Below, in pieces: positions 1-8,713 of a stretch of DNA of 64,000 nt; within the stretch, counting starts at the first letter, position 1; every line of letters begins with the position of its first letter. The notes under the pieces were generated by a model. That model was given only the letters and a program-made list of their open reading frames with translations, had not been told where the DNA came from and made no database searches. Both the position numbers and the translations under genes were made by a program. Origin of the DNA: an uncultured Dysgonomonas sp. (lineage in GTDB: Bacteria; Bacteroidota; Bacteroidia; Bacteroidales; Dysgonomonadaceae); NCBI RefSeq assembly GCF_934668725.1, contig NZ_CAKUOF010000012.1, positions 62,001-126,000 of the forward strand. The letters are read 5' to 3'.

Positions 1-559
1 AAAATAGAAATGCTCGTGCAACTAAAGCAACATTAAAAATATTATACCCCGTTCCTCCAAAAACCTCTTTGGCAAAAACTACTGCAAATGCAGTAGCAAC
101 AGCAAGCATCCACAATGGCAAATCGACCGGTACAATCATCGGAATCAACATTCCTGATACAAGAAAACCTTCGTGAACCTCATGTCCTTTAACCTGAGCA
201 ATAATAATCTCAATACCTAAACCAACAACATACGATACAATTATTTTGGGTAAAACGGCTAATAAGCCAAATAAAAAACAATCCCAAAACAAAGGTGCTT
301 GTCCTATTGCCTGATAATGCTGATAGCCGACATTATACATTCCAAAAAGCAATGCAGGCATCAAAGCTATAATAACCAACGACATCGTTCGTTTTGTATC
401 CGATGCATCATGTATATGCACTCCACTTTTAGATGTTGTGTTCGGAACATAAAGAAACGTATCTACAGCATCATATAGAGCATGCAACTTCTCCAGCCTA
501 CCTCCTTTTTCAAAATGAGGTTTTATCTTATTATCCAAATGATCTCTTAATGACTTCAA
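1..559 (-). CDS. nqrB: Na+-translocating NADH:quinone reductase subunit B, 3' part outside window
   Basis: This is the N-terminal ~186 residues of NqrB, an integral membrane subunit of the sodium-pumping NADH:quinone oxidoreductase that carries a covalent FMN in the full protein. The reading frame gives LKSLRDHLDNKIKPHF, a loop with HIHDASDTKRT, then hydrophobic helices and the family motif GHEVHEGFLVSG. The start is a TTG at 559: an in-frame TAA lies only five codons upstream, so no ATG is available. It follows nqrA on the same strand with a gap of about 60 bases, the usual nqrABCDEF order. The coding sequence runs off the left edge, so the later helices and the FMN-binding threonine are not visible. 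Confidence 0.93.
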   Translation of the reverse strand, partial: MKSLRDHLDNKIKPHFEKGGRLEKLHALYDAVDTFLYVPNTTSKSGVHIHDASDTKRTMSLVIIALMPALLFGMYNVGYQHYQAIGQAPLFWDCFLFGLLAVLPKIIVSYVVGLGIEIIIAQVKGHEVHEGFLVSGMLIPMIVPVDLPLWMLAVATAFAVVFAKEVFGGTGYNIFNVALVARAFLF

Positions 560-618
560 TATTGTATAATTTTAGAGTTCCAAATCTGCTTATTATTTAT
601 TGAATAATAAAAGAAGTT

Positions 619-1986
619 CTATTCCATCTCTTTTTTCAGCTTGATAAGACCTTCTCTCATTATTTTCTGAATTTCGAGCTTGGATGTATCCACAAATTCA
701 CACAAAGCAAAATCTTCCGGAGCAACCTCGTATATACCCAATTGTTCCATCTTATCTACATTATATGTTATAGTGGCCTTAATTAGTTGTTCCGGGAAAA
801 TATCCATAGGAAATACTTTATCATATTCATTCGACATGATAATGGCACGACGCCCTCCCATCAATCGGGCATCAAAGCGGTATTTTCTATTTGGCTTAAG
901 AAAACTAATCAACTTAGACAAATAAGTACCTCCGGCACTATATTTTTTATTTAATCCGGGTGAAGCCCACCCTATAAAATCGTGCTTATCGTCCCCTTCG
1001 GGAATAACCGTTACCTGGGAATCATAAAAATGAAGTGGCCCACGTATATCAATCTGTGTACCTGTAAGCACATTACCCGAAATATAGCGTAATTTACCTA
1101 CCCGTGTCACATTGGCTTCGAAGAGTTTATCTAATACAGAACCAATGGTTACCGAATAATATCCCTTCTTTACAGCTTCAGATCCCGTATAAGCAATAAG
1201 ACGTGTAAAATCGGCATACCCTTTTTGAAAGAAACGACCTATTAATAGAACATCGGGGGCAGTAATAGTCCAAATCGTCTCACCTTTATTCAGAGGGTTT
1301 ATGTTATTAATTTGTACTCCCGCATTTCCTGCCGGATGAGGACCTTCGAATTCAATAATTTCAGCATTTTTCGCATTACGCATAACCACTGATTTAGTAT
1401 AATTACTTATGCTCAAATACGTTTTTCCCTCAGTTAATTTGCTCAAAGCATCTATTCCTAACTGAAAAGCCTGAGGTTCTCTGTCTATTATAAAATCATA
1501 AGAAGGCGCCAATGGTGCGGAAGAAAACCCTGTAATAAATATATCACGAGGCAAGCTATTTGGGTCGGCAATTATATCATAAGGACGCTGTTTTATGAAA
1601 GGCCAAAGTCCGGCATTCAACAGTTTTGCTTTAATCTCATTCGTTGTGCTATCATTTATATTTGTTTCAACTGTCTCACTTCGTACATCACCATCAACTT
1701 CTATCGTAATATCCAGCAACCTTCGCTTTTCACCACGTGTAACTGATATTACAATACCATCGACAGGAGAAACAAACACCAGTTTCGGGTTGCTTTTATC
1801 ATGCATTACAGGCCTACCAGCCTTCACCCGATCCCCGGCTTTAACATCTACTTTTGGAATAAGCCCCGGAAAATCTTCAGGTATAATCTTTATAGTAACC
1901 GGTTTTATATTCCCGATAAATATCTCAGGTGCATTACCCTCTATAGGGATATCCAGACCTTTCTTTATTTTTATATATTTTGGCAT
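619..1986 (-). CDS. nqrA: Na+-translocating NADH:quinone reductase subunit A
   Basis: NqrA is the peripheral subunit of the sodium-pumping NADH:quinone reductase at the cytoplasmic face of the inner membrane, where it takes part in quinone binding. The 455-residue product has the normal family length and starts with the typical MPKYIKIKKGLDIPI. A biotinyl/lipoyl-like segment follows (PKVDVKAGDRVKAGRPVMHD, residues ~43-62), then the central Rossmann-like part with GPHPAGNAGVQI and the C-terminal NqrA domain. It is the first gene of the nqr operon in the window and nqrB follows directly downstream. There is no frame problem. Confidence 0.96.
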   Translation of the reverse strand: MPKYIKIKKGLDIPIEGNAPEIFIGNIKPVTIKIIPEDFPGLIPKVDVKAGDRVKAGRPVMHDKSNPKLVFVSPVDGIVISVTRGEKRRLLDITIEVDGDVRSETVETNINDSTTNEIKAKLLNAGLWPFIKQRPYDIIADPNSLPRDIFITGFSSAPLAPSYDFIIDREPQAFQLGIDALSKLTEGKTYLSISNYTKSVVMRNAKNAEIIEFEGPHPAGNAGVQINNINPLNKGETIWTITAPDVLLIGRFFQKGYADFTRLIAYTGSEAVKKGYYSVTIGSVLDKLFEANVTRVGKLRYISGNVLTGTQIDIRGPLHFYDSQVTVIPEGDDKHDFIGWASPGLNKKYSAGGTYLSKLISFLKPNRKYRFDARLMGGRRAIIMSNEYDKVFPMDIFPEQLIKATITYNVDKMEQLGIYEVAPEDFALCEFVDTSKLEIQKIMREGLIKLKKEME

Positions 1987-2339
1987 ATATCATTATGTCA
2001 AATAGTTTGAAACTATTTTATCTACCTCATCCGGCTTATACAATTTCAAATTAAAAAACAGCATTTACGGAAGATAAATAAAAATTCAGTTACTTTCTAT
2101 ATATTATTCTTGTATAGAAATAATATATTTTATCTATATAATAAGGAAAGCGATTATCACAAATATATATTTTTTTCTTGACAAATAAAAACCAAATACA
2201 TAGAAAGATACACATAGAATTCATTTCTTCAAGCCTATTTCCATACCTTACTTTATATATGGGTAGATATTCATTGTTATATAAAAAAGGATCAACCTTA
2301 TCGGCTAATCCTTTTAATTTAATTTTCAATATTTACTAT
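1987..2339. other. AT-rich intergenic region upstream of nqrA
   Basis: This stretch of about 350 bases has no convincing gene. Open frames on both strands here are AT-rich low-complexity translations without recognisable domains. It should contain the nqr promoter (minus strand) on its left side, and it holds a hairpin terminator for the coiled-coil gene on its right side. Confidence 0.5.
2285..2315 (-). terminator. Hairpin terminator after the coiled-coil gene
   Basis: An 8-base inverted repeat, AAAAGGAT ... ATCCTTTT with a 15-base loop, lies ~25 bases past the stop of the minus-strand gene. In the minus direction it is followed by a T-rich tract. Confidence 0.45.
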
Positions 2340-2663
2340 TTACAATGCAAGTATTTTACTTGCCGTTTTTTGTCGAACTTTAGCTATTTCTTTCTCCGAT
2401 TCCTCATGATATTTGGCAGCTCGCTTATCTCCTTCTTTTCTTATTCTATCGGATTCCTTTTGTGCTTTTTTATCTGCCTCCCGATGAGCTTTTTCGGAAT
2501 TTTTCAAAGCTTTATTTTTTAGTTTTTCAATTTCTTTAGCTTCTTGCTCTTTTAATTTTTCAATCTTCATTTGAATAACCGGATCTGTAGCCTTATCTCT
2601 GCCATAAGAGGTTGAAAGACTCAACATTCCAATTAAAAACATTGATAGAAACAATCTTTTCAT
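2340..2663 (-). CDS. Secreted charged coiled-coil protein of unknown function
   Basis: I do not recognise a family. The protein has a signal peptide (MKRLFLSMFLIGMLSLSTSYG) followed by ~85 residues made almost only of K, E, A, R, D and Q, with alternating charges as in a long single helix or coiled coil (for example KLKEQEAKEIEKLKNKALK). I chose the ATG at 2663; an ATG two codons upstream (MCM) is possible but would place a Cys at position 2 before the signal peptide. It is monocistronic, with a hairpin on each side. An exported, possibly periplasmic, helical protein is all that can be said. Confidence 0.6.
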   Translation of the reverse strand: MKRLFLSMFLIGMLSLSTSYGRDKATDPVIQMKIEKLKEQEAKEIEKLKNKALKNSEKAHREADKKAQKESDRIRKEGDKRAAKYHEESEKEIAKVRQKTASKILAL

Positions 2664-2818
2664 ACACATAAAATATTTAGTATTAATTACTTAACGCGTG
2701 TTTGTACTGTAATTTATAAAAAAGACAGTTCACAAATCTAAAAAGAGTTATCTAATTATTGATAAAAAAAATGTTATTTTTTATCAACAATGAGTCTTTT
2801 CGACTCTTTACAAATAAA

Positions 2819-2852
2819 AAATCTCCCATGAAAATTAATGCATGGGAGATTT
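2819..2852 (-). terminator. Rho-independent terminator after the M13 peptidase gene
   Basis: A perfect 12-base stem AAATCTCCCATG ... CATGGGAGATTT with a 10-base loop is followed in the minus direction by TTTTT. It lies ~40 bases past the stop of the peptidase gene. Confidence 0.85.
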
Positions 2853-2889
2853 ACTATATAATTTAATTATCAATATAAAAAATCAATAA

Positions 2890-4941
2890 TTACCAAATAG
2901 ATGAGCGTTTTTCAACGGGTAAATAAAGAGAATCTTTTTCTGTAATATTAAAGGCTTCATACCACGCTTCAACATGAGGCAAAGCACCATCAACACGCCA
3001 CTTACCTAAAGAGTGTGGATCTATTTTGGTAAGCCGTCTTATTTCGGCATCCCTTATATTACCCGCCCAAAGATTTGCATAAGCCAAAAAGAAACGTTGT
3101 TGAGGAGTAAATCCGTCAATTAATTCATTTGATTGGGCTTCTTTAGTTTTCATAAATGCATAATAAGAAACCTGTAAACCACCTTGGTCTGCAATATTCT
3201 CACCTAAAGTAAATTGTCCATTAGCATGTAAATCATCCAATACAACAATATTATTGAAATGATCGGCTAACAATTTAGCTCTTTCAACAAAGTTAGTAGC
3301 ATCTTCAGGAGTCCACCAATCGGTCATATTACCATCTTTATCATATTTACGTCCCTGATCATCAAAACCATGAGTCATCTCATGACCAATAACAACCCCT
3401 ATTGCCCCATAGTTTACAGCATCATCGGCATCCATATAAAAGAATGGAGGTTGCAAAATACCTGCAGGAAAACATATCTCGTTAGTTGTAGGATTGTAAT
3501 AAGCATTTACTGTTTGAGGAGACATAAGCCATTCCGAACGATCAACCGGCTTACCCAATTTACTTAACATAAAGTCAAACTCAAAATTAGATGCCCGAAC
3601 AATATTCGCCCAATAACTATCGTCTTTAATCTCTAAACCGGAAACATCCCTCCATTTATCAGGGTATCCGATCTTTACAATAAATGTTCCTAATTTTTCC
3701 TGAGCTTTAGCTTTTGTTTCTTTGCTCATCCATCCTAGATTATTAATACGTTCGCTTAACGATTCTTTCAGATTACCTACAAGCCCAAGCATACGTTCTT
3801 TGGCTTTCGGAGGAAAATACTTTTCTACATACAATTGTCCAACCTCTTCTCCTAAAGCTTCGTTAATTGTATTTACAGTTCTTTTCCAACGAGGTTGAAT
3901 CACCTTACTACCACTCATTTCCTTTCCATAGAATTCGAAATTGGCATTCACAAATTTATCATCTAAGTATTTTGAGGCAGCATTAATTAAACACCACGAA
4001 AGATATGCTTTTGAATCTTTCACTGGCGTAGATTGAATAAGTTTTACAGCTGCAATAATAGGATCTTTCTGAGAAACATTCAGTTCTTTAAGATCTTTCG
4101 CACCTACTGCATTAAAAAACTCACTCCATTTAAAGTTAGCTATTGAATCATTAAGACTGCTAACCTGCATTTTATGATAGTTCAGTTCAGGAATACGAGT
4201 TTTTTCTTTTTCGAAATGAGATTTGGCTAATGCAGTTTCTATTTTCATAACAGCCGTAGACGCAGCTTTAGCATCAGCTTCGGTATAGCCTGCATACTTA
4301 AATTGTGTTTCCATCAACCTGATATATCCTTCACGCAACGATTTAGATGTAGGATCTGTAGCAAGATAGTATTCGCGTTCGCCTAAACCCAGACCGGCTT
4401 GATAAATATGAGCGATATTCATAGAACTATTCATATCATCAGCACCTACATAAAACCCGAAAAATGGGGCAGATGTATAATGTCTGATTTTTCCGGAGAG
4501 AATAATGATATCTTCAACAGTTGATGCAGCATTAATAGTAGCTAATTGTTCAAGGATTGGGGCAGCACCATCAGTATTCAACTTCACACTGTCCATACCA
4601 ATTTTGTACAAGTCACCTATCTTTTGAGCATTAGATCCTTGCTTATTTTCTGTTTTGCCAAGCTCGATAATCAGATCTTTAATTTGCTTCTGATTATTTT
4701 CCCTTAACTGATCGAACGATCCATAACGCGAATATTCGTCAGGTATAGGGTTCGCATCAGCCCATCCGCCTGTAGCAAAACGATAAAAACTACTACCAGG
4801 ATTAGCTGTAGTATCCAAATTCTCAATTTTTAATCCTTCTACCATAACGACCTCCTCCTGTGCGCTAGCTTTCTGTTTACAGCCAACTGTAGTTGTTGCT
4901 GCCAGGATTGCCACCGGTAAATAATAATACAATCTATTCAT
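2890..4941 (-). CDS. pepO: M13 family zinc endopeptidase, lipoprotein (PepO/neprilysin-like)
   Basis: This is a secreted metallo-endopeptidase of the neprilysin family, which cleaves oligopeptides. The 683-residue length is normal. The N-terminus is a lipoprotein signal (AATTTVGC, lipid Cys ~21), so it is probably anchored in the periplasm or outer membrane. The long M13 N-terminal helical domain is followed by the peptidase domain: zinc motif HEMTH at residues 520-524, the third ligand Glu581 in GENIADQGG with Asp585, and the family C-terminus ending in W. It starts only 20 bases after the acyltransferase stop and may be the last gene of an argF'-acyltransferase-pepO transcript; a strong terminator follows it. 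Confidence 0.93.
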   Translation of the reverse strand: MNRLYYYLPVAILAATTTVGCKQKASAQEEVVMVEGLKIENLDTTANPGSSFYRFATGGWADANPIPDEYSRYGSFDQLRENNQKQIKDLIIELGKTENKQGSNAQKIGDLYKIGMDSVKLNTDGAAPILEQLATINAASTVEDIIILSGKIRHYTSAPFFGFYVGADDMNSSMNIAHIYQAGLGLGEREYYLATDPTSKSLREGYIRLMETQFKYAGYTEADAKAASTAVMKIETALAKSHFEKEKTRIPELNYHKMQVSSLNDSIANFKWSEFFNAVGAKDLKELNVSQKDPIIAAVKLIQSTPVKDSKAYLSWCLINAASKYLDDKFVNANFEFYGKEMSGSKVIQPRWKRTVNTINEALGEEVGQLYVEKYFPPKAKERMLGLVGNLKESLSERINNLGWMSKETKAKAQEKLGTFIVKIGYPDKWRDVSGLEIKDDSYWANIVRASNFEFDFMLSKLGKPVDRSEWLMSPQTVNAYYNPTTNEICFPAGILQPPFFYMDADDAVNYGAIGVVIGHEMTHGFDDQGRKYDKDGNMTDWWTPEDATNFVERAKLLADHFNNIVVLDDLHANGQFTLGENIADQGGLQVSYYAFMKTKEAQSNELIDGFTPQQRFFLAYANLWAGNIRDAEIRRLTKIDPHSLGKWRVDGALPHVEAWYEAFNITEKDSLYLPVEKRSSIW

Positions 4942-4961
4942 ATTTGTTATATTTAATTTTA

Positions 4962-5930
4962 CTATATAAATATTTTTACTCGTTTATTTAATTCAATAAC
5001 AATCATAGATATACATAATGTCAAGAATAAAATTACAGGTAATTGGAAAAAGGGACTTATATGACCCGGAAAAGTACGCACCCAAGTGAGAATCAGTCCA
5101 TGGCTACAATAAATCGCAGTAGCAAGCATTCCTTTAAAGTTATCATCATTAGATCTGAATACAGAATGCTTTAGTGCATAAATAATAACAGCCGGAGAAA
5201 GAATTATCAATGATAGATAGATATCCAGAGATGCTTTACTTGTAAAAGCAAAATACGACTCTAAAACTAATACTATACCGGATAAAAACATAAAAAGGTA
5301 CAATACGTTAATATTGATATTCACTATTTTTTCTTCATATGTCTTTATTATTTTACCCAATAATACAAAAGGTATTCCTATAAATAGTGCATTACGAGAG
5401 TACATGACATAGCCTCCCCCTCTTTCCATAAGAAGTTCACATTGAACAAAATATCCGATTACAAACAGTGCAATAATTAGGATAACCTCACCCTTAAGCC
5501 CGTTAATGAAATGAATTTTATATAAAAAAAACAAGATCAGAACCGTCATTATTAAAGCATTAAGATACCATAAATGATCAAATCCGACCACAATACCTTT
5601 AATAATAGGCAAAATTGAAACTCGTGACATTTCAATATACCCTAACGAAGCATATAAAGATAAATATATCAATACCCAAGTAGTATAAATAACTAGAATT
5701 CGTAGAGCATATTTCTTTACAACTTTCCAATTATTCATATACTTTGATAAAAAATATCCATTAAGAATAAAAAAGCAGGGAACAGCAATACGAGTAAAAC
5801 TATTTGTTATTTCCCATCCCAAAAACATAATAAACTCACTACCTTCTTTGAAAAAGGGACGCAAATGAATTAAGATGACAAAAAAACTCAATAGAATTTT
5901 TAAATAGTCTAAAGTAATATTTCTCTGCAT
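4962..5930 (-). CDS. Acyltransferase family 3 membrane protein
   Basis: An integral inner-membrane O-acyltransferase of the OafA/YiaH type (Acyl_transf_3, PF01757). Such enzymes transfer acetyl or succinyl groups to sugars of surface polysaccharides. The 322-residue protein has about ten hydrophobic segments, begins MQRNITLDYLKILLSFFVILIHLR with the conserved early His, and has the family feature of an Arg in the next loop region (ITNSFTRIAVPCFFILNGYF). The substrate cannot be read from the sequence. It lies 11 bases after argF' and 20 bases before the M13 peptidase gene, so co-transcription is likely although the functions do not obviously connect. Confidence 0.85.
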   Translation of the reverse strand: MQRNITLDYLKILLSFFVILIHLRPFFKEGSEFIMFLGWEITNSFTRIAVPCFFILNGYFLSKYMNNWKVVKKYALRILVIYTTWVLIYLSLYASLGYIEMSRVSILPIIKGIVVGFDHLWYLNALIMTVLILFFLYKIHFINGLKGEVILIIALFVIGYFVQCELLMERGGGYVMYSRNALFIGIPFVLLGKIIKTYEEKIVNININVLYLFMFLSGIVLVLESYFAFTSKASLDIYLSLIILSPAVIIYALKHSVFRSNDDNFKGMLATAIYCSHGLILTWVRTFPGHISPFFQLPVILFLTLCISMIVIELNKRVKIFI

Positions 5931-5941
5931 AGATAACCTAG

Positions 5942-6895
5942 TTACAAGCTTTCCAGCATACGTTTGATAACTGTTTGTGCCGAAATCTCACGGTTAGCAG
6001 CTTCTTGAACGACAATTGATTGTGGGCTTTCGATCACATCATCGGTAACAATCATATTACGACGTACTGGCAAACAGTGCATAAAATAAGCATTGTTTGT
6101 CAAAGCCATTTTCTCGGTAGACACTGTCCAAGCCCTGTCTTTGCTTAATATCTGACCGTAATTAGGATCAGTGTAAGCCGCCCAATTTTTGGCATATACA
6201 AAATCAGCACCGGCTAAAGCCTTATCCTGATTATATTCTACTTTGGCTCCACGCACAAATTTAGGATCAAGTTCGTATCCCTCGGGATGGGTAATCACAA
6301 AATCAACATCAGCCTCATTCATAAAATCGGCGAACGAATTGGGAACCGCTTGAGGCAATGCTTTTGGATGAGGTGCCCATGTTAACACCACTTTGGGTCG
6401 AGCAGTCTTTTTATACTCCTCGATAGTTATCAAATCAGCAAAAGCCTGTAAAGGATGTCCTGTAGCCGCTTCCATACTGAAAACGGGACGCCCTGAATAT
6501 TTAATGAACTGATTCAATATTTTTTCTTCGTAATCGTCTTGCTTATTTTCAAATTGAGCAAAGGCACGCACTCCTATAATATCGCAGTAACAACCCATCA
6601 CAGGAATAGCTTCCAGTAAATGTTCGGTTTTATCGCCATCCATTATTACACCTCTTTCAGTTTCAAGCTTCCATGCACCTTGATTGATATCCAATACCAT
6701 AGTATTCATTCCAAGATTCATTCCTGCTTTTTGCGTACTCAAACGTGTACGTAAACTGGAGTTGAAAAACACCATTAACAAAGTTTTGTTTTCTCCTAGA
6801 TGCTTATATGCAAATCTGTTTTTTTTAACTTCTAATGCTTCCTGAACTGCAGCATTCAAATCTCCTAAATCCTTAACATTTGTGTACGTTTTCAT
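5942..6895 (-). CDS. argF': N-succinylornithine carbamoyltransferase (Bacteroides-type ArgF')
   Basis: Transfers the carbamoyl group from carbamoyl phosphate to N-succinyl-ornithine (or N-acetyl-ornithine in related enzymes) in the variant arginine pathway of Bacteroidetes. The 317 residues resemble, from memory, the Bacteroides fragilis enzyme along the whole length: the carbamoyl-phosphate loop FFNSSLRTRLS (residues 43-53), LDINQGAWKLETERGVIMDGD, the HCLPVRRN loop and the C-terminal QEAANREISAQ. The residue that decides acetyl versus succinyl specificity (Pro90 in B. fragilis, Glu92 in the Xanthomonas acetyl enzyme) is Thr90 here. A non-acidic residue favours succinyl-ornithine, but this is inference. 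Confidence 0.93.
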   Translation of the reverse strand: MKTYTNVKDLGDLNAAVQEALEVKKNRFAYKHLGENKTLLMVFFNSSLRTRLSTQKAGMNLGMNTMVLDINQGAWKLETERGVIMDGDKTEHLLEAIPVMGCYCDIIGVRAFAQFENKQDDYEEKILNQFIKYSGRPVFSMEAATGHPLQAFADLITIEEYKKTARPKVVLTWAPHPKALPQAVPNSFADFMNEADVDFVITHPEGYELDPKFVRGAKVEYNQDKALAGADFVYAKNWAAYTDPNYGQILSKDRAWTVSTEKMALTNNAYFMHCLPVRRNMIVTDDVIESPQSIVVQEAANREISAQTVIKRMLESL

Positions 6896-7151
6896 AGAAC
6901 AAAATGTATATATTATTTTTTAATACAGAGTCACTTATCTATTTATAGTCTTGGTTAGTACCACAACCTGAACTTCTCATTATAAAAGATACGGACAAAT
7001 ATTACAATGGCACTTAAAAAGTCAAAGGTAATAATAAATAAAAAGACAAAACCGATCTTCTGTATCAATTTTACAGAAAAAGTGGGTAATCAAACAAATT
7101 AGCGAGAGAAGGAAATAACAACAAAACCGACCTATTATGATCTGAAAAGCG

Positions 7152-7159
7152 TATTTTTG
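7152..7159 (+). promoter_or_regulatory. Bacteroidetes-type -7 box for the SMR gene
   Basis: TATTTTTG matches the TAnnTTTG -7 consensus of the Bacteroidetes primary sigma factor and ends 19 bases before the start codon. I see no clear -33 box. Confidence 0.45.
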
Positions 7160-7178
7160 TAGTCTAAAGTTTAGAACA

Positions 7179-7511
7179 ATGAAGCATTATTTATTTCTAT
7201 TGATGGCTATTGTATTTGAGATAGTAGCAACATCATCCCTCAAAATGTCCGAACAATTTACTAAACTGATTCCTAGTATTGTTACTGTTCTATGTTATAT
7301 AGCCGCTTTTTATTGCCTGAGCCTGACTCTCAGAACGCTGCCCGTAGGAATTGCATATGCATTATGGTCGGCCATAGGAATTGTATTTATAACTGTAATA
7401 GGGATATTTGCTTTTAAACAAATCCCTGACCTTCCTGCTATAATAGGGTTAGTGCTTATAATTGCCGGAGTAGTAATTATAAATGTATGGTCTAAAACGT
7501 CAGCTCATTAA
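7179..7511 (+). CDS. Small multidrug resistance (SMR) family exporter
   Basis: A four-helix inner-membrane antiporter of the EmrE/QacE/SugE family that exchanges protons for cationic compounds or guanidinium. The 110-residue length is typical. The essential Glu14 is present in the first helix (MAIVFEIVATSSLK), and helix 3 carries the family motif GIAYALWSAIG. The pattern of helix 1 and the ALWS motif look closer to the Qac-type drug exporters than to guanidinium exporters, but I would not decide this without an alignment. It appears to be transcribed alone. Confidence 0.92.
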   Translation: MKHYLFLLMAIVFEIVATSSLKMSEQFTKLIPSIVTVLCYIAAFYCLSLTLRTLPVGIAYALWSAIGIVFITVIGIFAFKQIPDLPAIIGLVLIIAGVVIINVWSKTSAH

Positions 7512-7525
7512 AACCACATAAAGTT

Positions 7526-7654
7526 TCATTTCTGTGCCAAATATTCGACAGACGGTGTATGGATACTTCCATAAGGGCAACCACAAGTTTTAGACGATGA
7601 CTTGCAACTAATCAACAGACTTGAAACAAAAATAATTACTAAAATCTTTTTCAT
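7526..7654 (-). CDS. 42-residue Cys-rich small lipoprotein
   Basis: A short gene on the minus strand. It starts MKKILVIIFVSSLLISCKSS, a clear lipoprotein signal with the lipobox LLISC (lipid Cys17). The mature peptide is only 26 residues, contains a CGC pair and ends PYGSIHTPSVEYLAQK. The tiny mature part does not look like random translation: it is polar, with a Cys-Gly-Cys centre that could bind a metal or form a disulfide. It faces the SMR gene convergently with only 14 bases between stops. I do not know its function. Confidence 0.6.
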   Translation of the reverse strand: MKKILVIIFVSSLLISCKSSSKTCGCPYGSIHTPSVEYLAQK

Positions 7655-7671
7655 AAAGAACTTATAAATTG

Positions 7672-7679
7672 TACTCTTG
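7672..7679 (+). promoter_or_regulatory. -7 box for the homocysteine methyltransferase gene
   Basis: TACTCTTG matches TAnnTTTG with one mismatch and lies 30 bases before the start codon. The surrounding GTACTCTTGCAAAT resembles the promoter of the downstream ABC-F gene (GTACTTTTGCAAAT). Confidence 0.35.
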
Positions 7680-7709
7680 CAAATGTAAAAATAATAATAA
7701 ATACATTTA

Positions 7710-8640
7710 ATGTTTATGGATTTCTTAACATGCTATAGAAAACAACCTCCAATCCTAATGGAAGGAGCATTAGGGGAACGTCTTAAGCGAGAATTCAAAC
7801 TAGTATTTGATAACGAAGTAGCAATGGCCGGCCTCATTTATACGGACGAAGGTAAAAAAGGCTCTAGATTATCTATGGGAGGAATACATTAATATAGCTA
7901 AAACATACAATCTGCCGTTTATTGCAACCACTCCCACCCGACGCGCTAATAAAGAACGCATTAGCAATTCAAAATATAATAAAGATATTATTTCCGATAA
8001 TGTTTCTTTCTTGAAAGCTATTAAAGATAGCAGCCAGACAACCATGTTTATCGGAGGACTTATGGGATGTAAAGGAGATGCTTATCAGGCAAAAGATTTT
8101 TTATCGATTGAAGAAGCCGAAGATTTTCATTCATGGCAAGCCAATGAATTTAAAGAATCAGAAGTCGATTTTTTATTTGCTGCAATCATGCCTACTTTAC
8201 CCGAAGCTATCGGAATGGCAAAAGCTTTAGAAAAGACTAATTTACCTTATATAATTAGTTTTATGGTACGGGAAAATGGGTGTCTACTAGATGGAACTTC
8301 TATTCACAGTGCCATTGAAACCATAGATAAATCAACCCTACAGAATCCTGTTTGTTATATGGCTAATTGCGTACATCCCAGAGTTCTATATTCGGCACTG
8401 AGCAAGGAGTTTAATAGAACACCACTTGTAAAAGATCGTTTTGGAGGTATACAAGCCAATACATCACCACTTTCTCCTGAAGAACTTGATAACTCCATCG
8501 ATTTAAAATCTTCTGACCATATTGAGCTAGCTAATGAAATCATTAAATTGAATGACTCTATCAACCTGAATATCGTAGGAGGCTGTTGTGGTACGGATAA
8601 TACTCATATAAGTGAGATTGCAAAGAGAATTTCAAGATAA
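7710..8640 (+). pseudogene. Homocysteine S-methyltransferase, broken by a single frameshift
   Basis: The two halves read as one ~310-residue cobalamin-independent homocysteine S-methyltransferase (MmuM/YbgG-like), which makes methionine from homocysteine and a methyl donor. The first frame gives PILMEGALGERLKREF and reaches YTDEGKK, then stops at 7892. One frame later the protein goes on as ALDYLWEEYINIAKTYNLPF and runs to the stop at 8640. The zinc ligands are in the second half: Cys in MANCVHP and the Cys pair in GGCCGT. The shift is a one-base insertion in the run AAAAAAGG at 7854-7861. Because everything else is intact, it may be a recent mutation, phase variation in a homopolymer, or a sequencing error. 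The start could also be the ATG at 7716. Confidence 0.85.
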
Positions 8641-8686
8641 TAAGAAGAGCAAACAGCAACAAATAGGTCGGCAACCTTAAAATTTG

Positions 8687-8694
8687 TACTTTTG
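8687..8694 (+). promoter_or_regulatory. -7 box for the ABC-F gene
   Basis: TACTTTTG fits TAnnTTTG exactly and ends 19 bases before the GTG start of the ABC-F gene. Confidence 0.45.
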
Positions 8695-8713
8695 CAAATA
8701 AAATTTAGAAAAA

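Noticed and set aside
2090..2522. Open frames of 79 and 114 codons on both strands between nqrA and the coiled-coil gene
   Set aside because: They are low-complexity translations of AT-rich DNA, rich in Tyr, Phe, Ile and Lys, with no domain, and the second overlaps the real coiled-coil gene.
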